From Bifidobacterium sp. ESL0690 (GTDB taxonomy: Bacteria > Actinomycetota > Actinomycetes > Actinomycetales > Bifidobacteriaceae), in NCBI RefSeq assembly GCF_029392315.1, contig NZ_CP113939.1, positions 558,001 to 622,000 of the forward strand: 64,000 nt of DNA, in the 5' to 3' direction. The notes below the pieces were generated by a model. It was not told the DNA's origin. It saw nothing but the letters and a program-made list of their open reading frames with translations, and made no database searches. Below, piece by piece: positions 35,816-44,752 of this stretch. The translations under genes and the position numbers were made by a program. How positions within the stretch are numbered: position 1 is the stretch's first letter; every line of letters begins with the position of its first letter.

Positions 35816-37210
35816 ATGGACAGGTTCTTCCATCTCAAAGAAAATCACACCAACGTATCCACTGAAATCACGGCGGGTATCACCACCTTCTTCGCGATGA
35901 GCTATATCATCGTCGTCAATCCGCAAGTCCTGAGCACCACCGGCATGCCGTGGGGCGCTGTATTCCTTGCCACCATCATCGCTTCCGTCGCCGGAACGCT
36001 GGTCATGGGACTTTTCGCCAACGTGCCTTACGCGCAGTCAGCAAGTATGGGTTTGAACGCGTTCTTTGCCTATACCGTTTGCGCCGGGCTAGGGTTCACT
36101 TGGCAGGAAACGCTGTGTATGACATTCCTGTGCGGCCTGATCAATATCGTGGTCACCGTCACCTCCATCCGCAAGCTCATCATCGCCTGCATCCCCGAAT
36201 CCCTGCAGCACGCCATCGGCGGCGGCATCGGCCTGTTTGTGATGTATGTCGGCATGTTGAACGTCGGCTTCATTTCCTTTACTCCCGGCGATCCGAAAGC
36301 CGCGGCCAAGGGCGGACCGATTCACGCCACCCCGGGTCTTTCCGCGCTCAACAATCCTGAGCTGTGGGTCTTCCTCATCGGCCTGGCCATCGCCATCGTG
36401 CTTACGCTGCTCAATGTTCGCGGAGGCCTCTTGATCTCCATCATCGCCGCGGCCATTATCGGCATCCCGTTCGGCATCACCAATATGAGCAACTCGATGT
36501 CCATCAGCCAGACCTTCTCCCAGCTTCCCACCACCTTCCTCGCGATCTTCAGCCCGAAAGGCTTCCCGTCATTGTTCGGCAATCTCGGACGCCTGCCGCT
36601 GGTCATCGTCACCATCTTCGCCTTCTCGATGTCCGATATGTTCGACACCATCGGTACGCTCGTGGGCACTGGCCGCAAAACCGGCATCTTCTCCGACGCC
36701 GATATCAAGAACATGGTCAACGGCCACGGCTTCAGCTCCAAGATGGATAAAACGCTCTTCGCCGACTCCATTGCCACCTCCGTCGGCGGCCTGTTCGGCA
36801 CCTCCAACGTCACCACTTACGTCGAGTCCTCGGCCGGCATCGCCGCGGGCGGGCGCACTGGCCTCACTTCGGTGACGGTAGCCGTCTGCTTCATCATCTC
36901 GATGTTCCTCTCGCCGTTGGTCTCCGCTATTCCGTCCGCTGCGACCGCTGGTGTTCTGGTCGTGGTCGGTTGCATGATGGCCTCTAGCCTGAAGGAAGTC
37001 GACTGGGGCGACCTCGGCGAAGCCATTCCGGCTCTCTTCGCCTCGGTGTTCATGGCGCTTTCCTACTCGATCTCCTACGGCATCGCCGCGGGCTTCATCA
37101 TGTACTGTCTCGTCAAGATTTGCAAGGGCAAAGCCAAGGAAGTCCATCCGGTGATGTGGATTGTCACCGCCCTCTTCATCCTCGACTTCGCTCTGCAGGC
37201 CGTGCTTTGA
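35816..37210 (+). CDS. Purine permease, NCS2/AzgA-type (guanine-hypoxanthine-adenine)
   Basis: 464 aa, about 12 membrane helices. AzgA-subfamily features: MSYIIVVNPQVLSTTGMPWG near the N-terminus, QSASMGLNAFFAYTVC, FSMSDMFDTIGTLVGTGRKTG, and ESSAGIAAGGRTGLTSV. It imports purine bases by proton symport. GGAAGAGAG precedes the ATG. An untranslated region of up to 270 bases lies upstream; I see no recognisable purine riboswitch core in it. Downstream is a hairpin array. Confidence 0.9.
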   Translation: MDRFFHLKENHTNVSTEITAGITTFFAMSYIIVVNPQVLSTTGMPWGAVFLATIIASVAGTLVMGLFANVPYAQSASMGLNAFFAYTVCAGLGFTWQETLCMTFLCGLINIVVTVTSIRKLIIACIPESLQHAIGGGIGLFVMYVGMLNVGFISFTPGDPKAAAKGGPIHATPGLSALNNPELWVFLIGLAIAIVLTLLNVRGGLLISIIAAAIIGIPFGITNMSNSMSISQTFSQLPTTFLAIFSPKGFPSLFGNLGRLPLVIVTIFAFSMSDMFDTIGTLVGTGRKTGIFSDADIKNMVNGHGFSSKMDKTLFADSIATSVGGLFGTSNVTTYVESSAGIAAGGRTGLTSVTVAVCFIISMFLSPLVSAIPSAATAGVLVVVGCMMASSLKEVDWGDLGEAIPALFASVFMALSYSISYGIAAGFIMYCLVKICKGKAKEVHPVMWIVTALFILDFALQAVL

Positions 37211-37237
37211 TTGTTGGCCGTCTGATTCGCTGATTTC

Positions 37238-37500
37238 GTGCTTTTCGTCGCAGCTTCATCGTGAGCGCGACGAAAAGCACGTTTTTGCTCTGTTTTTCGT
37301 GCTTTTGGTTGCAGCGTTGCCGAGATCCCGTGCAAAAAGCACCAAAATCGTCCTGAAATGGTGCTTTTCTCCTCGACGGAATCCCGAATCAGTGGGAAAA
37401 GCACCAAAATCGCCGTAAAAAGGTGCTTTTCTCCTCAGTGGGGCCCACAATCAGTGAGAAAAGCGCTATTTCGGTGCCTTTTTGGTGCTTTTGCACTGAT
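37238..37500. repeat. Hairpin array, 62-bp period, five units
   Basis: GTGCTTTT occurs at 37238, 37299, 37361, 37423 and 37485 (spacings 61, 62, 62, 62). Each copy can pair with AAAAGCAC-type sequence in the same or the next unit. The first unit is a 14-bp perfect stem (GTGCTTTTCGTCGC). Later units also share CTCCTC/CAGTG flanks. The array fills the gap between the purine permease gene and the L10 leader. Confidence 0.9.
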
Positions 37501-37537
37501 TGGCGCGTGCGCGTGTCGCGCGGTCGGGCGGCGTCCG

Positions 37538-37543
37538 TATACT
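37538..37543 (+). promoter_or_regulatory. -10 box of the rplJ-rplL operon
   Basis: TATACT lies about 20 bases before the structured leader. The -35 region is not convincing. Confidence 0.4.
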
Positions 37544-37559
37544 GTTCATCTGTAAACCA

Positions 37560-37696
37560 CAGACTGTTGGTTAGAGGTGCAAGCCTCTCGAAGTTTGGTT
37601 CGCCAAGCCAACATAGGTTGAATGTCATAAGCTTTTTACGAGGTGGGTCGCGTAAGCGGCCGGTATGGTGCTCTGCCTATGTGCAGGGCATTTTTT
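37560..37696 (+). ncRNA. Ribosomal protein L10 leader with attenuator
   Basis: An outer stem TGTTGG (37565) with CCAACA (37608) encloses two small hairpins, AGAGG/CCTCT (37573-37588) and TTGGTTCGCCAA (37595-37606), giving a three-way junction. Downstream, TGCTCTGC (37669-37676) pairs with GCAGGGCA (37683-37690), followed directly by TTTTTT: an intrinsic terminator before rplJ. This fits the L10(L12)-binding leader that controls the operon by autogenous feedback. Assignment is by structure and position. Confidence 0.7.
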
Positions 37697-37791
37697 GTAA
37701 GCCTGCAAATTTTGCAGCAACGCAACAAAGTGTCCATAAACGCTAAACGTTCCGAATTTCCCAATCAATGGTCGACTCAGGAAGGAACGCC

Positions 37792-38313
37792 ATGAAAAGG
37801 CCCGAAAAGGAAGCGGTGATCGCCGAGCTTACGGATCAATTCCGTAACGCCGATGCGGTTTACCTTACCGAGTACCGCGGGCTTACCGTTCCGCAGATTT
37901 CCGATCTGCGCGAAAAGCTAGGCCGCGATACTTCCTACTCAGTGGCTAAGAACACGCTCGCTCGCATCGCTGCCAAAGAGGCTGGGTACGAGGGCTTCGA
38001 TGAAGCACTATCCGGCCCGTCGGCAATCACCTTCGTGAAGGGTGATTACGTCGAGGCTGCGAAGGTCCTGCGTGACTTCGCCAAGAAAAACAAGGCCCTC
38101 GTCATCAAGGGTGGTTTCGCAGACGGAACCATGTACGACGCCGAAGGCTTCATGAAACTCGCGAGCCTCGAATCTCGCGAAACCCTGCTCTCCAGGATGG
38201 CAGGCGACCTCAAGGGCTCCATGTCCAAGGCCGCTCGCACGTTCGTCGCTCTGCCTACCAAGGCTGTGCGTACGTTCGACGCCCTGCGCGAAAAGCAGGA
38301 AAAGGCCGCTTGA
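37792..38313 (+). CDS. rplJ: Ribosomal protein L10
   Basis: 173 aa, typical length. The N-terminal L10 motif VYLTEYRGLTVPQISDLR and the C-terminal helix that carries L7/L12 dimers are present. It forms the base of the GTPase-stimulating stalk of the 50S subunit. ATG 37792 follows GGAAGGAA; an ATG 8 codons earlier lacks a ribosome site. It is preceded by the L10 leader and attenuator and followed by rplL 121 bp later. Confidence 0.97.
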   Translation: MKRPEKEAVIAELTDQFRNADAVYLTEYRGLTVPQISDLREKLGRDTSYSVAKNTLARIAAKEAGYEGFDEALSGPSAITFVKGDYVEAAKVLRDFAKKNKALVIKGGFADGTMYDAEGFMKLASLESRETLLSRMAGDLKGSMSKAARTFVALPTKAVRTFDALREKQEKAA

Positions 38314-38434
38314 TTTCCGCGCGGTTCCGGCCGCGTAAATTTCAGGCAGTTGCAGTGAATAATTAAAAATATTTAAGAATTTAGATGGCGGAACCAAACA
38401 AAATATTCGTCATCATGATTGAAAGGAAGCCATT

Positions 38435-38818
38435 ATGGCTAAGCTCTCAAGCGATGAGCTCCTCGATGCGTTCAAGGAAATGACCCTGGTTGAACTCTCC
38501 GACTTCGTCAAGAAGTTCGAGGACGAGTTCGACGTCGAGGCTTCCGCCCCGGCCGTTGCCGTTGCTGCCGCTCCTGTCGCTGGTGCAGGCGCTGGCGAAG
38601 AAGAGAAGACCGAGTTCGACGTCGTTCTCTCCTCCTTTGGCGACAAGAAGATTCAGGTCATCAAGGCCGTCAAGAACATCACCGGCAAGGGCCTGGCTGA
38701 CGCCAAGGCGCTCGTCGACGGTGCTCCTACCACCATCCTCGAGAAGGCCAAGAAGGATGACGCCGAGAAGGCCAAGGCTGAGATCGAAGAGGCCGGCGGT
38801 TCCGTCGAACTCAAGTAG
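38435..38818 (+). CDS. rplL: Ribosomal protein L7/L12
   Basis: 127 aa. N-terminal dimer domain, Ala/Gly-rich hinge (about 35-53) and the C-terminal domain that recruits translation factors ([21 protein letters not shown]). GAAAGGAAG precedes the ATG. Second gene of the L10 operon, closed by a strong terminator. Confidence 0.98.
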   Translation: MAKLSSDELLDAFKEMTLVELSDFVKKFEDEFDVEASAPAVAVAAAPVAGAGAGEEEKTEFDVVLSSFGDKKIQVIKAVKNITGKGLADAKALVDGAPTTILEKAKKDDAEKAKAEIEEAGGSVELK

Positions 38819-38893
38819 TTCTTTCCTTCTTGAAAGCTTAAGGCGGCTGCGGTGTGAAATCGCAAGCAGCTGAAAGTTTTTGATACATTGTTG

Positions 38894-38938
38894 CAAACCC
38901 TGTGTGCGGAATCTCCGCTCGCAGGGTTTGTTCATTTT
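38894..38938 (+). terminator. Terminator of the rplJ-rplL operon
   Basis: CAAACCCTG ... TGCGGA pairs with TCCGC ... CAGGGTTTG (38894-38930, small internal bulge), followed by TTCATTTT. Confidence 0.75.
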
Positions 38939-39097
38939 GTCGGCTATCGTAGTATCTAAAGCTTGTCTTTGAAAGCAAAAGCAAGGGCAGGCTCATGCGT
39001 GAGTGTTGTCAATGTCTGTCGTTTTTCTGTAGATTCCAAGAAAATGATGGCACAATGAGATTAGCATGAGCAAAAGTGTATATGGGGAGGCCGCAAG

Positions 39098-40816
39098 GTG
39101 TCTGATCCGCGAACGACAAAACATTGGGTCATCAAAGTCAATGGCTCCACGAAAGTCGATGTCGGTCCCGGCGAAAACGTTGAGATTGGCCGCAGGCCTT
39201 TGCGTCCGCTGAGCGATGACGGGCATCACCGTTTGGAGATTGACGACGATACGCGTTCCATGTCGAAGCGTCACGCGCTGTTTAGCGTCGCTTCCAATGG
39301 TGGGGCGTCGGTTACCGATCTCAATTCCACGAACGGCTCGTACGTAGTCGAGAAAAAAGGTTTGCGCCCGCTTACGCCAAATAAGGATTTCATTTTTCCG
39401 GATTCGCCGATGCGATTGCAGTTCGGCGACGTTCCCGTTGATTTTGTGCGTGTTGATGTCGATGAAAGTGATGAAGTCGGCCGCAAGATCACGGATTTGT
39501 TCGACTATGCGGTAAGCGGCGGTGAAAGTGCCGATATCGAGCCGGACCTGAACGAAATGTCCGTCGACGACATTTTGAATCTGCGCGCCGGCGAGCCGAC
39601 CACGGCTTTCAGCGCCGCGGATGTGGCCAGTCGTATCGAAGCCTCGGCTTCCGTTTCCTCTCCAGCGGATGATAGTGCTAGTGGCAATCCTCAAAATCCC
39701 GATGAACAGGCGGCTAAGAACGCCGATGGCAGCGCAAGCAAGAGTACGGATGAAAGTGCGTCGCCAGTTGTCGCCGAAACTGACAAGAAACGAGAAAACC
39801 CGCAGGCCGACCATACTATTGACCAGATTTCGCTCAACGTTGTGACCCCTGAACCGCAGGTTGAGGAGGCCAAAGCGCGCGATTTGTTCAAAGACGCCAT
39901 GCAGGGCGAAGCCGAAGTGAAAGCCGCTCAGCCAGGCATTGCCGCCAAGAAGACGACAAAGTCGGCAACGACTGGTGCTTCTGCCCCTGCCGAAAGTCAA
40001 AGCAGACCGTCACAAGCAAAGCCGCAGGCTCAGCAGGTGTCGTTGCCTTCTCGTCAGAGCAACGGGCAAAACCCCCAGAATGCTTCACACGCGCAACAGC
40101 CGATGGGTTCACCCGCAGCAATGCAACCGCAGGCCAATGCGAATGGCGTCAATAATAATGTCAACGTCAATGCAGGCGTCAATGGCAGCGTTTCGGCAGG
40201 TCAGTTCAATCCTCGAATGGCCAATGCTAAGAATGGTTCCGCTGCTCCTGGCCAGACTTTTGGAAATCAAGGCGCTCCAGTATTCGTCGCCATGGATGAA
40301 AATCCCAACCAAGGCAGCGGTGGCGGTGGCGACCGTCCCGGTTTGAATTTGGGCGGTTCGCAGGATCCGCAAAACGATGCGGCAGGCAGCAATGCTTCCC
40401 GGGAACGCAACAAATTCATGCCACCGATAACACAGGTCGCGGATACTTCAACGGTTTCCGCCGTTTCGGCTGCCGCTAACGGCGCGTTCGGTGCAGAGCA
40501 GACCTTCAAACCGAGTTTCGAACCCGGCTCGGTGTTTGAAAAGGTGTCGAACGGCGAATTCAACCAGCCGGAGCCCGAAGTTGAAGTGGACGGCATGAGC
40601 TCGCAGGAAGCCAAGCAAACCACGGACTTCTCTCTCCAGTTCGAAATGGCAAAGCATCCTGAACTTCTGCCGTTCCTGGCGATGAACCCTTCGTTGTATG
40701 ACGATTTGTATGCGTGGCTTTCGGCGGTAGGCAACGATGACATCGACACCGCGCTTTCGCAGAATTCGGGATATATCGAGTATCGTAATAAGGTCGGGGA
40801 GGGACGTAACCAATGA
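39098..40816 (+). CDS. FHA-domain protein with long disordered linker and variant leucine-rich-type C-terminus
   Basis: 572 aa. An N-terminal FHA domain (about 8-120) keeps the phosphothreonine-binding residues: G31-R32, S56-x-R58-H59 and the STNG at 77-80. The middle (about 150-490) is low-complexity, rich in Ala, Asn, Gln and Ser. The last 65 residues (HPELLPFLAMNPSLYDDLYAWLSAVG) resemble the variant leucine-rich repeat found at the ends of actinobacterial regulatory proteins. The start is GTG with GGGGAGG 7 bases upstream. Its stop overlaps the next start (ATGA). It is a plausible reader of Thr phosphorylation by kinases such as Pkb2, which is inference. Confidence 0.85.
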   Translation: MSDPRTTKHWVIKVNGSTKVDVGPGENVEIGRRPLRPLSDDGHHRLEIDDDTRSMSKRHALFSVASNGGASVTDLNSTNGSYVVEKKGLRPLTPNKDFIFPDSPMRLQFGDVPVDFVRVDVDESDEVGRKITDLFDYAVSGGESADIEPDLNEMSVDDILNLRAGEPTTAFSAADVASRIEASASVSSPADDSASGNPQNPDEQAAKNADGSASKSTDESASPVVAETDKKRENPQADHTIDQISLNVVTPEPQVEEAKARDLFKDAMQGEAEVKAAQPGIAAKKTTKSATTGASAPAESQSRPSQAKPQAQQVSLPSRQSNGQNPQNASHAQQPMGSPAAMQPQANANGVNNNVNVNAGVNGSVSAGQFNPRMANAKNGSAAPGQTFGNQGAPVFVAMDENPNQGSGGGGDRPGLNLGGSQDPQNDAAGSNASRERNKFMPPITQVADTSTVSAVSAAANGAFGAEQTFKPSFEPGSVFEKVSNGEFNQPEPEVEVDGMSSQEAKQTTDFSLQFEMAKHPELLPFLAMNPSLYDDLYAWLSAVGNDDIDTALSQNSGYIEYRNKVGEGRNQ

Positions 40817-43800
40817 GCGAGACGAACCAGACAATGAACGGCATCCAACGGATGCGCAAATGGTACGACAGTTATCGCAACGGACTTGTTCCTTCGCCTT
40901 TGGAAGACGTCGGGCAGCTCACCGCGCAACTCGACCTCACCCATGCTCATCCGTCCGGTATCGCGCAGCTTTTCGCCAGCGGGCACACCAGCCTTGATTC
41001 CATGTTCCGCGACGCCGGGATGCTCCGTGCCGCCGGCCGCAGGCTTGAACGCGTTCTCGACGACAAAGCCGTCAAAACGAGGTCCGCCGGAGTCGCCGAG
41101 CTTTCCCTGGTGGTGGGCGTGGCCACGTGGAAGGGCAATTCGGTTCCCGTCCTGCTGTACCCGGTCGAAGTGCACCGCAAACCGGATGGCCGCGAAACCG
41201 ATGCCATCATCCGTTTCACCGGGCACGTCAGCCTCAACCCTGCGTTCACAACGGCCATGCACGAACAGCATATCGATATCGATGAAGCCGCCCTCTTCGA
41301 CGGCAGGAACTATGCCAGCGGCACGCCCGACACGTCTTCCGTGTTTACTGCCATCACCGACGAGGTCAAGCCGACCATTGCCGATTTCGACATCGAGCGC
41401 AACATCATCCTGGGTTGCTTCATGGACCCGGCCACCAAGATGCTCGCCGAAAGTCGTCATATCATCGATTCTCTGGCAAGCAAGCCCAGCGGCAATGCGG
41501 CCCTTGACGCGCTGGCCGGTAACAAGGACGCCATCAATGCGTTGAAGGACTCGAAACTTCCGAGCTACAGCCCCTTCGATGCCGATCCCCACAGTGAGCA
41601 CGAGGCTGAGGACGTCGATAACGTCGTGCGCTATGCCGCGAATATGGCGGCGCAAGGCCATTCGCTGTTCTTGGATGACGCTTCTGGCAACGATACCGCA
41701 CAGATTGCCGCGTCTATCGCCTCCCGCTGCATTTCGTCGGGGCGGACCGTGCTTTACGTGCCGGGAGTAGCAGGGCAGAAGAAGCGTTTCACCCACGAAA
41801 TGGATGCCTGCCATATGGGCAGCCGCGTGATTGATATGGCTGATTCGAAGGCCGCCCGGCAGATCGATCAGGAGCTGATCGCAGCCGTTGGTTTCCAGCC
41901 TGGCGCTTCCGTCGCCCGTTTCGACCAGGTCTCCGATGAGCTTGTCGGAGTGCGCTCGCGTCTGACACGCTACCTTGGCGATTTGCACGGTGTGAGCAAG
42001 GAATGGGGTGTCTCCGCTTACCAGACCATCCAGAATCTTGCCAGCATCTCCGCCATGCCTACCCATCCGGCCACGCATGTCCGGCTTTCCAACGAATCCG
42101 CAAGGGCTATCGCCCCGCATATGGACGAGTGGATCAAGAAGCTTCGCAAGGCCGGCGAATACGGTGAATTCACCGTCGGCCCGCAAACCACACCGTGGTA
42201 TGGTGCCTCACTGTTCACCCAAAGCGAGGCGGTCAACGCCTATCAGAAGGTTGAGAACCTGCTGCAGCGCCTTCTTCCCGCCACGCGCGATCAGGTGGCG
42301 TCTGTCGCCGAAACCTGTGGTTTCCCGGTGCCGTCGACGGTGCAGGAGTGGGGCCGTCAGGTCACCGTATTGAAGAACCTGCGCCGCGTCCTCGACGTTT
42401 TCCAGCCCGAGATTTTCGAGCGTGACATCGAGGCGATGATCGAAGCCAGCAAACCCAAGGCCCAGCGTAAGGCCGAGGGGACGAGCATGGGCTTCTGGGA
42501 ACGCCGTCGTCATGTCAAGGAGGCCAAGAGCCTGTTGCGTGCCGGTTCTCAGGTGGAAGACCTGCACGAAGCGTTGCAGGTTGTGGACAAGCAGTCCGAG
42601 CAATGGCATGAGATCGTACCTCACGGCGGCTGGCCGGTGCTTCCGCCCAAACTCGACGCTATCGTGGAAACGCAGGAAGCCCTGATGCGCGACATCACCG
42701 CGCTCGATGCGGTGCTGGCCACCACCGTCGAAGGCGGCGACCTGCAAAGCGTCGATTTGGCCCGGCTTGAGGCCAGGCTCAAGGCGCTTTATACCGACCG
42801 CAAGGCGCTGGATACCCTGCCTGGCCGTGCCGGACTGGAACGCGAGTTCCATTCCGTCGGGCTTGACGGGCTGATTGAAGACATGCGTACCCGTCGCGTG
42901 GCTGTGGATGCCGTGGAAGGGGAGCTTCAGCTTTCTTGGTGGACGACCGTTTTCGAAGACATCGTTCGTTCCTCGGCGATTATTTCCAATCAGGACGGCT
43001 CCGCATTGCAATCTGCTGCCGACCGGTTCGTTCAGGTCGACATCGACCACGTCAATTCTGTTGGGCCGATGCTTGAGCAGGAGTCGATGCGCCACCTTTG
43101 CGATATGCTTTTCTCGCACACGCAGGAGGCCAACCAGTTGCACACGTTGCTGGCGAGCAACGCGCATATGCCGCTGAGCCATATCACCCGTGAATATCCG
43201 CAGATTCTTGCTGCGGCGAAGCCTGTCATCATGGCCACCCCCTTCACCCTTGCCGTGTTGAGCGACCCGCAGCCTCTGGCTGATGTGGCCATCATCGATG
43301 CCGCTTCACATATTCCTTCGCTTGAATTGCTGAGTGTTCTGAGCCGTGCCAGGCGCGTTGTGGTCATTGCCCATAAGGCCACGATTACTTCTGAATCGTT
43401 GAACGCCTTGACCGCGTTGTTGCCAAAGGTCACTGTCGATTCTCGGCCGGTTTGCCGTGACCCACGTCTTTCACTTTTCCTTTCCGCGCAAGGTTATGGC
43501 AACGCCCGCAGGGACGTGGCCACAGAATCGGTACAGGGCAGGGTGCGTTTCCACAGGGTTGAGGCCAATGGTGTGCCGGTGCTTTCCACGGGATTGGTGG
43601 AAAGCAGCCAGCAGGAGATCGACGAGGTCATCGCCATCATCAAGCAACGCGCTGCGGCTTTTACCGTCGTGCCGACCGGCTATCTGCTCGCCGTAGTCAC
43701 GTTGACCCCGGTCTTCCGCACGAGGCTCGGCGCCGAATTAAAGTCGCTTTCCCTGAAGGACGAGGCCATGGGCCGCTTCCTTCGCCACGTGCGTCTGGTG

Positions 43801-44430
43801 GACCTCGATGAGGTCGCCGGGGTGTGTGCCACCGACGTCATCCTTTCGCTGTGCTTTGCCAAGACCTCGCACGGACGCCTGCTCCAGCAGTTCGGCTCCG
43901 TGGAAGGGGAGGGCGGCGACGGCAAGCTGCTTGATGCTCTTGCCTTGGCCGATCGCAACGTCGATATCATCTCCGCTTTCGGCTCTGCCGACATGGAAGA
44001 CGATCGCCTCCACCAGCCAGGCCCGAAACTTTTAAAGGTCATGCTCAAATGGGCCGAGGGCCTAGGCAAGGAAGTGGTGCGTCCTTCGGTGTCGCTGAAG
44101 GGCGACAACGTCCTGTTCAACGATCTGGCAGACCGCATCCGTGCGCGTGGGCTCAGGGTGGCCGCCAATTACGGTTTCGATGGTGGAGCCTCTATTCCTC
44201 TGGTCGTCGGTCTGAAAGACAAGCCGTTCGCCCTCGCGGTGATGACCGATGATGCCCAGTTCATGGGCATCCAGTCCACCCGCAAACGTCATCGTGTACT
44301 GATGCAGGATTTGGCAACACTTGGTTGGTCGGTGATGACGGTCTGGAGCGTGGCCGCGTTCGTCAACCCTGATAAGGAAGTCGATCGAATCGTCAGCCGT
44401 ATCAGCGATCTCTATCAAGAGGTCCGTTGA
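40813..44430 (+). CDS. Large pseudo-helicase-nuclease (degenerate SF1 helicase + endonuclease-like domain)
   Basis: 1205 aa. The order resembles DUF4011 / AAA SF1 helicase / MTES1575-Vsr-like nuclease proteins known in bacterial defence, but the catalytic residues look lost. The Walker A position reads DDASGNDT (288-295) in place of GPPGTGKS. Motif II reads DAAS (829-832) for DEAS. The motif VI region reads LDALALADR (1040-1048) for LNVAITRAR. The C-terminal nuclease-like domain (about 1100-1200) lacks the Asp and E-x-K pattern. An N-terminal DUF4011-like beta region (about 95-140) and a central coiled coil are present. It is translationally coupled to the FHA gene and the next small gene. 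I infer a scaffold or regulatory role; the family assignment is by eye. Confidence 0.75.
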   Translation: MSETNQTMNGIQRMRKWYDSYRNGLVPSPLEDVGQLTAQLDLTHAHPSGIAQLFASGHTSLDSMFRDAGMLRAAGRRLERVLDDKAVKTRSAGVAELSLVVGVATWKGNSVPVLLYPVEVHRKPDGRETDAIIRFTGHVSLNPAFTTAMHEQHIDIDEAALFDGRNYASGTPDTSSVFTAITDEVKPTIADFDIERNIILGCFMDPATKMLAESRHIIDSLASKPSGNAALDALAGNKDAINALKDSKLPSYSPFDADPHSEHEAEDVDNVVRYAANMAAQGHSLFLDDASGNDTAQIAASIASRCISSGRTVLYVPGVAGQKKRFTHEMDACHMGSRVIDMADSKAARQIDQELIAAVGFQPGASVARFDQVSDELVGVRSRLTRYLGDLHGVSKEWGVSAYQTIQNLASISAMPTHPATHVRLSNESARAIAPHMDEWIKKLRKAGEYGEFTVGPQTTPWYGASLFTQSEAVNAYQKVENLLQRLLPATRDQVASVAETCGFPVPSTVQEWGRQVTVLKNLRRVLDVFQPEIFERDIEAMIEASKPKAQRKAEGTSMGFWERRRHVKEAKSLLRAGSQVEDLHEALQVVDKQSEQWHEIVPHGGWPVLPPKLDAIVETQEALMRDITALDAVLATTVEGGDLQSVDLARLEARLKALYTDRKALDTLPGRAGLEREFHSVGLDGLIEDMRTRRVAVDAVEGELQLSWWTTVFEDIVRSSAIISNQDGSALQSAADRFVQVDIDHVNSVGPMLEQESMRHLCDMLFSHTQEANQLHTLLASNAHMPLSHITREYPQILAAAKPVIMATPFTLAVLSDPQPLADVAIIDAASHIPSLELLSVLSRARRVVVIAHKATITSESLNALTALLPKVTVDSRPVCRDPRLSLFLSAQGYGNARRDVATESVQGRVRFHRVEANGVPVLSTGLVESSQQEIDEVIAIIKQRAAAFTVVPTGYLLAVVTLTPVFRTRLGAELKSLSLKDEAMGRFLRHVRLVDLDEVAGVCATDVILSLCFAKTSHGRLLQQFGSVEGEGGDGKLLDALALADRNVDIISAFGSADMEDDRLHQPGPKLLKVMLKWAEGLGKEVVRPSVSLKGDNVLFNDLADRIRARGLRVAANYGFDGGASIPLVVGLKDKPFALAVMTDDAQFMGIQSTRKRHRVLMQDLATLGWSVMTVWSVAAFVNPDKEVDRIVSRISDLYQEVR

Positions 44431-44636
44431 TGGCTCTGTCCTATGACCCTAATCGCCGTTCGTCGCGTACCCACAAGCGTGTGGTGCGCAAAGGCAGTGA
44501 ACGCTTCGATGTTGATGGCGTAGAACTCGACCCGGAAGACCGCCGTCCGAAGGGCAGCAAGCAGCATGACGATGACAACCGTATCCTGCGCGAACTGCCT
44601 CCGCATTGGGGCATTTTCAGCGAACGGGACAAGTAA
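44430..44636 (+). CDS. Small basic protein of the FHA cluster, unknown
   Basis: 68 aa, strongly charged (Arg/Lys/Asp-rich: NRRSSRTHKRVVRKG; PEDRRPKGSKQHDDDN), with a conserved-looking end PPHWGIFSERDK. No family recognised. The ATG shares a base with the stop of the pseudo-helicase gene, so translation is coupled; a terminator follows. It is third and last in the cluster. Confidence 0.75.
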   Translation: MALSYDPNRRSSRTHKRVVRKGSERFDVDGVELDPEDRRPKGSKQHDDDNRILRELPPHWGIFSERDK

Positions 44637-44662
44637 CGTTCAAGATTCGTGAGGATATCGGC

Positions 44663-44700
44663 AAAAGGGTGATGGTGATAGCAAGCCGTCACCCTTTTTA
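44663..44700. terminator. Terminator after the FHA cluster, possibly bidirectional
   Basis: A 13-bp stem with one G-U (44663-44675 with 44686-44698), with A-rich and T-rich flanks. It lies between convergent genes. Confidence 0.8.
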
Positions 44701-44752
44701 TTATCACTTCGAAGTCGCGTTTACTCGGTTCCATGCGCCTGATTTCCGTCTT

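Noticed and set aside
35482..35865. 127-codon open frame before the purine permease
   Set aside because: It reads through the sugar-cassette terminator and into the permease gene, and lacks a ribosome site.
37211..37537. Mobile element or integron-like repeats after the purine permease
   Set aside because: No transposase, no target duplication, and the units are plain tandem hairpins.
40267..42186. 639-codon minus-strand frame over the FHA and pseudo-helicase genes
   Set aside because: Shadow of two genes with recognisable domains and coupled starts.
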